Notes under the pieces: generated by a model
What the model saw: the letters and a program-made list of their open reading frames with translations, nothing else
Database searches by the model: none
Told to the model about the DNA's origin: nothing
Shown here: positions 59,525 to 64,000 of the stretch, piece by piece
Layout: each line of letters starts with the position of its first letter
How positions within the stretch are numbered: the stretch's first letter is position 1
Program-made: the position numbers and the translations under genes
From: Brevibacillus thermoruber 423
Lineage (GTDB): Bacteria; Bacillota; Bacilli; Brevibacillales; Brevibacillaceae
Length of the DNA: 64,000 nucleotides
Direction of reading: 5' to 3'
Assembly: GCF_000454065.1 (NCBI RefSeq)
Contig: NZ_KE695653.1
Location: 1-64,000 of the forward strand

Positions 59525-60577
59525 ATGGCAGAAGCAAAGCCTTCACGCTCCATTCTCGGAAAAACGCTGGCGCAGGATGTGTACAACCAATACGGTCTCC
59601 TGCTTCTGCCCGCCGGCGCGGTCCTGCACGAAAGCGACATTCGCCTGCTGTCTGCCCACCAGGTGGAAACAGTCCACCTGGCGGAATCCGAAGAAGCTAC
59701 TGCCATGCCGTCTCCTCTCATCCACTGGCAGGAGGCAGAGGCAGCCCGCCAATACATGGAAGCCGTCAAACAGACGGAGCACTTGTTTCTGCAGATCGCC
59801 AACGGCTCCATCCCTCCGCTGCACCAGTTTAACGAGGTCTTTTATCCGCTGCTGGACGACGTATTGAAGCGGCACGGCTTTCTCCGCTTCGTATACATAA
59901 AAGAAGGAACGGAACAATACACCTACCGCCATTCCCTGCACGTGGGCATCCTGTCCGCCCTGATCGGCAAACTGATGGGCCGCTCCCGGGAAGAGATCGT
60001 TCGTCTGGGACAGGCCGGCCTGCTGCATGACGTAGGCAAAATGCTGATGCCTCCAGACATCCTGATGAAACCCACCCGACTTACGGACGAAGAGTTCGCC
60101 ATCATGAAACAGCATGCCAAGCTGGGTGAGCAGCTTCTCCGTTCCATGGAAGGGGCAGACGAGATCATCCCGCTATGTGCGCTCATGCATCACGAGCGGC
60201 TGGACGGCAGCGGCTACCCCAATGGTCTCACGCAAGCGGACATCCCGCTCGAATGCCAAATCGTCAGCGTCGCGGACGTGTTTGACGCGATCTGCTCCGA
60301 CCGCGTCTACCGCAAAGGGACATCGCCGTTTGAAGCGTCCAACGTCCTCTGGCAGTCGGCCTGCGAGGGCAAGCTGAACCCGGAGATCGTCACCCGGTTC
60401 ATCCACTACGTCGTCATGCTCTACGTCGGTTCCCGCGCCTGCCTGAACAACGGCGAGCAGGTGGAAGTGGTGATGATCCACACGGACGAACCGATGCGCC
60501 CTCTGGTCCGCCGCGGCGACGACTATCTCGATCTGCGGCAGCACCGCTCCCTGCACATCCAGTCCATCATCGCGTAA
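59525..60577 (+). CDS. Soluble HD-GYP domain protein (candidate c-di-GMP phosphodiesterase)
   Basis: A 350-aa protein. The N-terminal 130 residues form an all-alpha/beta region without known motif; the HD-GYP domain (about 135-300) has YRHSLHVGILSALIGKLMG, LLHDVGKMLMPPDIL, KQHAKLGEQLLR, MHHERLDGSGYPNGL and DVFDAICSDRVYRKG. All signature residues are present. Cytoplasmic, no membrane segment. Second HD-GYP protein of the window. GGGAGGAACC upstream. Confidence 0.92.
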   Translation: MAEAKPSRSILGKTLAQDVYNQYGLLLLPAGAVLHESDIRLLSAHQVETVHLAESEEATAMPSPLIHWQEAEAARQYMEAVKQTEHLFLQIANGSIPPLHQFNEVFYPLLDDVLKRHGFLRFVYIKEGTEQYTYRHSLHVGILSALIGKLMGRSREEIVRLGQAGLLHDVGKMLMPPDILMKPTRLTDEEFAIMKQHAKLGEQLLRSMEGADEIIPLCALMHHERLDGSGYPNGLTQADIPLECQIVSVADVFDAICSDRVYRKGTSPFEASNVLWQSACEGKLNPEIVTRFIHYVVMLYVGSRACLNNGEQVEVVMIHTDEPMRPLVRRGDDYLDLRQHRSLHIQSIIA

Positions 60578-60585
60578 TAGAAAAA

Positions 60586-60619
60586 ATCCCCCCGGTCTGT
60601 TCCATGGACCAGGGGGATT
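60586..60619. terminator. Bidirectional terminator between HD-GYP and csp
   Basis: AATCCCCCCGGTC pairs with GACCAGGGGGATT around TGTTCCATG; on the minus strand it ends in TTTTTTC. Confidence 0.85.
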
Positions 60620-60654
60620 CGCTTTCCCGTCAGGTAAGCGTTTGCAATTGGCGA

Positions 60655-60852
60655 TTAGCGCTTCACCACGTTAGCCGCCTGCGGGCCGCGGTCGCCGTCG
60701 ACGATGTCAAACTCGACGGACTGCCCTTCTTCCAGCGTCCGGAATCCGTCAGCCTGGATCGCCGTGTAATGCACGAATACGTCGCCGCCGTCCTCCCGCT
60801 CAATAAATCCGTACCCTTTTTCTGCGTTGAACCATTTTACCTTGCCATGCAT
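60655..60852 (-). CDS. csp: Cold-shock protein (CspA family)
   Basis: A 65-aa OB-fold RNA-binding protein: [20 protein letters not shown] with RNP1 [10 protein letters not shown]2 DVFVHYTA, ending [13 protein letters not shown] chaperone. ATG 60852 gives the standard length; AAAGGG is 12 nt upstream. Confidence 0.97.
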   Translation of the reverse strand: MHGKVKWFNAEKGYGFIEREDGGDVFVHYTAIQADGFRTLEEGQSVEFDIVDGDRGPQAANVVKR

Positions 60853-60946
60853 CGAAAAAAACAACCCTTTCTTTTGTAAAAACTTGGGATTGTCCATCCC
60901 TTGTGAATGACTATATCACCCAGAGAAACAAGAGTCAAATCTCCCC

Positions 60947-61621
60947 TTATTTGGGGGAATATTTCTTCTCCAAGCCCCTCACGACGACCCGCGACAGGAA
61001 CAGGGTGAGCACCAGGTACACGGCCGCCTCCGTCAGGTACGGAGGGTACCGCTCAAAGGTGTTTTTCGCCACGTTCATGGCCGCGTAGTTCAGCTCCGGG
61101 GTGGCGATGACCGCCGTCAGCGAGGAATCCTTCAACAGGGCGATAAACTCGTTGCCCAGCGCCGGCAGCATGCGGGTAAACGCCTGCGGGATGACGATCA
61201 GCCGCATCGCCATGCCCTTGGTCATGCCGAGCGAACGGGCCGCTTCCATCTGCCCCGGGTCGATGGACTGAATGCCCGCGCGAAAAATCTCCGCGATGTA
61301 GGCGGCGGCGTTCAGGGACAGGGCGATCAAGCCGGAGTAGATCGCTTCCGGGCTGTTTTCTCCCGGAAAAAAGATTTCCCAGATTGAAGGGATGACGGCA
61401 AAGTGGATCAGCAGGATCTGCACCAGCATCGGCGTGCCGCGAAACAGCTCCACGTAAATCGCACAGGGAATGCGCAGCAGCCCGTTTTTCGACAGCTTCC
61501 CCAGACAGAGAAACAGTCCCAGCAAGGTCCCGAGCACCGTCGCGACGGTGGTCAGCAGGATCGTGTTCACGATCCCGCGCAGAAACAACTCCCGGTACTC
61601 GTAGATGACACTCCAATCCAG
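60947..61621 (-). CDS. Polar amino-acid ABC transporter permease
   Basis: A 224-aa permease of the HisM/GlnP type with five membrane helices and the EAA loop (AARSLGMTKGMAMRLIVIPQAFTRMLP). The family starts MDWS...; here AAAGGAGG lies 7 nt before a CTG encoding the residue of LDWSVIYEYRELF, so initiation is probably at CTG; no ATG/GTG with a ribosome site exists. Downstream of the binding-protein gene by 89 bp. An ATPase gene is not adjacent and must be elsewhere. Confidence 0.9.
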   Translation of the reverse strand: MDWSVIYEYRELFLRGIVNTILLTTVATVLGTLLGLFLCLGKLSKNGLLRIPCAIYVELFRGTPMLVQILLIHFAVIPSIWEIFFPGENSPEAIYSGLIALSLNAAAYIAEIFRAGIQSIDPGQMEAARSLGMTKGMAMRLIVIPQAFTRMLPALGNEFIALLKDSSLTAVIATPELNYAAMNVAKNTFERYPPYLTEAAVYLVLTLFLSRVVVRGLEKKYSPK

Positions 61622-61710
61622 AGGGATTCCTCCTTTCACATGATGCGTTCCGCCGGATGGAAACAGCAACGGGTACGCCAGTGGACGACGTACCCGGCCG
61701 GTCGCGCTGT

Positions 61711-62520
61711 TTACTCGTTACCGAAGTACCGGTTGTAGATTTCCTGCAGTTTTCCGTTTTCCTTGATCGTTTTCAGACCCGCGTTGATCTTGTTCAACAG
61801 CTCCGTATTGCCCTTTTTCACAATGATGCCGTAATACTCTTTTTCAAAGGAATCGTCTTTGATCATCTTGAACTTCTTGTCCTTGAATTTCTTGACGTAG
61901 TACTTGATCATGCCGTCGTCGCCCACCACGGCGTCGACGCGTCCGTTGTAAAAGTCGTCGATCGCGGACGGCATGTCGTCGTAGCCTTTCAGCCCCTCAT
62001 AGGTGTTGCCGAACGCCTTTTGCACGACCAATTCGCCGGTCGTCGCCGCCTGCACGCCGATCTTCTTGCCTTTCAGGTCGGCCAGCTTGGTGACCGGAGA
62101 GTTCTCCGGAATGAGGATCAACTGGTTGGCTTCAAAATAGGGTTCAGAAAAGTCGTACTTTTGCTTGCGGTCCTCGCGAATCGTGATCGACGAAATCCCG
62201 ATATCCACGGTCCCCCTGTCCAGTCCGTCAAAGAGCGGGTCCCAACCGGTGTTTTTCCATTCGATCTTGAACCCGGCGGCTTCCGCGATGGCATTCATCA
62301 CGTCGATGTCGTGACCGCTGATCTTGTCCGCCTCCATCATCTGAAACGGCGGATACGCCGCGTCGGTACCGACCACGTACACTTTTTCCGCCGCACCGCC
62401 GCCTCCCGAGGAACCGCTGCCGCTTGCCGCCGGCTTGTCACCCGTACCACAGGCGGATACCAGCAGACCGACCCCAACCGTCAGCACCAGCGACATCAAC
62501 CATTTGTTTCCGCGCCTCAT
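61711..62520 (-). CDS. Amino-acid ABC transporter substrate-binding lipoprotein
   Basis: A 269-aa family 3 solute-binding protein. Signal with lipobox LLVSAC, Gly/Ser linker, then VYVVGTDAAYPPFQMMEADKI, GHDIDVMNAIAEAAG and the DIGISSITIREDRKQKYDFSEPYF signature. Probably glutamine or another polar amino acid; ligand unresolved. Start 62520 with AAGGGGG upstream. The DnaA-box cluster lies immediately 5' of it. Confidence 0.95.
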   Translation of the reverse strand: MRRGNKWLMSLVLTVGVGLLVSACGTGDKPAASGSGSSGGGGAAEKVYVVGTDAAYPPFQMMEADKISGHDIDVMNAIAEAAGFKIEWKNTGWDPLFDGLDRGTVDIGISSITIREDRKQKYDFSEPYFEANQLILIPENSPVTKLADLKGKKIGVQAATTGELVVQKAFGNTYEGLKGYDDMPSAIDDFYNGRVDAVVGDDGMIKYYVKKFKDKKFKMIKDDSFEKEYYGIIVKKGNTELLNKINAGLKTIKENGKLQEIYNRYFGNE

Positions 62521-62570
62521 GTTTGAATAACCCCCTTGTCTGTATCTCTCTGCTTTGCTTTTCCCCAGCG

Positions 62571-62645
62571 CTGTCCACATCGAGATAACGGTCGCTTCGC
62601 GTTCTCCACAAAGTTGTCCACATTATCCACAGACGGTTGTGCACA
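62571..62645. promoter_or_regulatory. Cluster of five DnaA-box-like sites
   Basis: Same-strand nonamers CTGTCCACA (62571), TTCTCCACA (62602), TTGTCCACA (62614), perfect TTATCCACA (62623) and TTGTGCACA (62637) against the consensus TTATNCACA, within 75 bp. It lies about 50 bp upstream of the binding-protein gene. No dnaA, dnaN or rpmH nearby, so not the origin; compare the DnaA-box clusters seen away from oriC in B. subtilis. The remainder of 62521-62819 has no gene. Confidence 0.6.
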
Positions 62646-62733
62646 AGCTGGGAATAACTCACCCCGCCCTGCGTCCCTGCTGCCCTCGGCGTCAGAGATG
62701 GGCAGGAAACGAGGTTCGTTTCAAAAAAAGAAA

Positions 62734-62781
62734 GAAGGATTCCTGTCAGAAATAGTTCTCTCTGATACACGGGAATCCTTC
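62734..62781 (-). terminator. Terminator of the motAB-like pair
   Basis: GAAGGATTCC...GGGAATCCTTC stem with a partly paired internal arm (TCAGAGA/TCTGA), ending on the minus strand in TTTCTTTTTTTG. Confidence 0.85.
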
Positions 62782-62819
62782 CAGAAAAAGTATTTTTATT
62801 GACAGAAAAATTTGAACTG

Positions 62820-63605
62820 TTATTCCTTTTCCACCAGGATGAGCAAGTCCACGCGGTTGTTGCGGGGGCCGTTCCCCGCGCTGGCCTTGTCCTCCAACGG
62901 GGCGTGTTCACCCCAACCCGCCACGGTAAAGCGGGAGGCCGGCAGACCGTGGATGTTCACCAGTTCGCGCATCACCGCGATAGCCCGCGCCGACGACAGC
63001 TCCCAGTTGGAGCGGTACGGGCTTTGGGCAGCAGGGGTATCGTCCGTGCAGCCTTCGATCCGGACGCGGTACGAGAAGCGCTTCAAGACCCGCGCCACGA
63101 CGTCCACGACCTGTTTTCCCTCATCCTTCAGATCGGCGGAGCCGCTGCCGAACAGGATCGTTTCCGGCAGGCGCACCCGCAGCCCGTCCCCGGTCTCTTC
63201 GAAGTCGACATGCTTCGCCTGCAGCACGGAGGCGAGCTGCGTCCGGATGGTCTCCATGTCGCGCTTTGCCGCATCGCTGGCAGCCGGCGGCGCCTCCGGG
63301 CGGGGACGGCTCTCTCCCGCGCTCTTCCCCTCCACGGCGGCCGCCAACGCTTCGCGCCTCGCTTCCAGTTGGTGAATCTCCCGCTCCAGCTCCAGCTTTT
63401 GCAGGTTCAGCAGGTCGAGGCTCTCGTGCACCTGTTTCAAGCTGGCCTGCTGCCGGGCCGCTTCGTCCATCTGCGCCTTGATCTTGGTCGCATGGGCCGC
63501 GGCGATAATGACGACAATCACAAACAGCAGGGTAAACAGGTCGCTGTAGCTGATCAGCCAGCTCTTTTCCAGTTCCTTTTCGTCGTACAGCCGGTCGTCA
63601 TGCAT
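62820..63605 (-). CDS. motB: MotB-like flagellar stator / OmpA family protein
   Basis: A 261-aa protein with one N-terminal membrane helix carrying the conserved proton/ion-binding Asp (WLISYSDLFTLLFVIVVII), a coiled linker about 45-110, and a C-terminal OmpA/MotB peptidoglycan-binding domain (FGSGSADLKDEGKQVVDVVA, RIEGCTDDTP, NWELSSARAIAVMREL). Forms a stator with the MotA-like protein, anchoring to peptidoglycan. Overlaps motA by 8 bp. Could be a motility or a related ion-driven stator. Confidence 0.88.
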   Translation of the reverse strand: MHDDRLYDEKELEKSWLISYSDLFTLLFVIVVIIAAAHATKIKAQMDEAARQQASLKQVHESLDLLNLQKLELEREIHQLEARREALAAAVEGKSAGESRPRPEAPPAASDAAKRDMETIRTQLASVLQAKHVDFEETGDGLRVRLPETILFGSGSADLKDEGKQVVDVVARVLKRFSYRVRIEGCTDDTPAAQSPYRSNWELSSARAIAVMRELVNIHGLPASRFTVAGWGEHAPLEDKASAGNGPRNNRVDLLILVEKE

Positions 63606-64000
63606 GGCGATCCTGCCTTTCGATCGTTCCTCTGACGCTGCCCGGCGGCTTGATCAGCACCAGCTTACGGTCCCCGGGCAGGAACGAATTCAGTTTTTCA
63701 AACAGCAGACGCGGCGTCTCCATCCGCTGCAGCCCGACGCACCCTTCGATGTAGAGCCGCTTTTCGAACATTTCCTGGTCGTGGATGTCCATCAGCCGGT
63801 AGTAGCACGGCAGGGCAACCAGGTTGGCCAAGAGCGCCCCGTACAGCGTCGCCACCACCGCCGAACTAAGGCTGTACCCGGTCTGGGTAAAGTCGGAGAG
63901 CGTCTTCAGCACCCCCGTCATCCCCAGCAGCGTCCCTACCAGTCCCATGCCCGGTGCCAGCAGGCTGATCAGTCGGAAGAAGCCGGCCGCCTGCTGGTAG
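63598..64000 (-). CDS. motA: MotA-like stator subunit (5' end beyond the window)
   Basis: The C-terminal 133 residues of a MotA/TolQ/ExbB-family channel: FFRLISLLAPGMGLVGTLLGMTGVLKTLSDF with two membrane helices, ATLYGALLANLVALPCYYRL, and a cytoplasmic tail. The right edge truncates the N-terminal part. Forms the ion channel with the MotB-like protein. Confidence 0.88.
   Translation of the reverse strand, partial: YQQAAGFFRLISLLAPGMGLVGTLLGMTGVLKTLSDFTQTGYSLSSAVVATLYGALLANLVALPCYYRLMDIHDQEMFEKRLYIEGCVGLQRMETPRLLFEKLNSFLPGDRKLVLIKPPGSVRGTIERQDRHA

Noticed and set aside
62571-62645. Chromosomal replication origin
   Set aside because: No dnaA, dnaN, rpmH or AT-rich unwinding region nearby; only a box cluster can be supported.

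Overview
The window is high-GC (about 60%), densely coded Bacillota DNA. The partial 16S rRNA at the left edge, read on the minus strand, looks most like Brevibacillus or a close relative in the Paenibacillaceae/Brevibacillaceae. The gene neighbourhoods agree: his operon next to hprK, uvrBA, minJ-ctpB-ftsEX, hpf-secA-prfB, and an argC...carAB-argF cluster. Most genes are on the minus strand. No CRISPR array, IS element, prophage or tRNA was seen. Genus is an inference from the rRNA and synteny.

Layout. 1-560: 5' end of an rrn operon with three candidate tandem promoters. 610-7600: a TAXI-type TRAP transporter operon behind a near-perfect sigma-54 promoter, with its own two-component system (NtrC-type activator plus a kinase with an extracytoplasmic solute-binding sensor). 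7631-8083: a broken GNAT gene. 8232-14746: hisZGDBHAF-IE. 14978-16439: acyltransferase and hprK. 16667-18767: an agrC-agrB-agrD-like peptide signalling locus, with agrD being a 42-codon gene. 18876-24435: HD hydrolase, uvrA, uvrB with a LexA box. 24610-25542: FlgD with a repeat-built C-terminus. 25630-33754: YcdB-like protein, minJ-like, ctpB, M23 peptidase and a vestige of a second copy, ftsX, ftsE. 34084-35241: iron alcohol dehydrogenase. 35425-38126: argGH. 38270-39541: vanW interrupted by an amber codon, and a hypothetical gene. 39711-41950: an unusual locus with tandem pseudoknot-like RNA elements, a 25-aa peptide ORF, a terminator-like hairpin, DUF5317 and HD-GYP. 42013-50598: argC-argB-argD-carA-carB-argF without argJ. 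50808-53811: cytochrome c551, YciI, amber-interrupted sporulation-type kinase, GDPD. 53823-59320: prfB with programmed frameshift, secA behind four 66-bp tandem repeats, hpf. 59525-62520: HD-GYP protein, cold-shock protein, amino-acid ABC permease and binding protein. 62571-62645: five DnaA-box-like sites. 62820-64000: MotB-like and truncated MotA-like stator genes.

How it works together. The arginine genes are tied by ARG boxes in front of argG, carA and argC. The TRAP system forms a self-contained sense-and-import unit. Two TAG interruptions (vanW, kinase), the GNAT remnant and the M23 vestige mark gene decay. The most novel-looking locus is 41605-41951: two 46-47 nt repeats that covary as pseudoknots in the 5' leader of a tiny secreted-peptide-like gene, followed by an attenuator-like hairpin and a c-di-GMP phosphodiesterase candidate.
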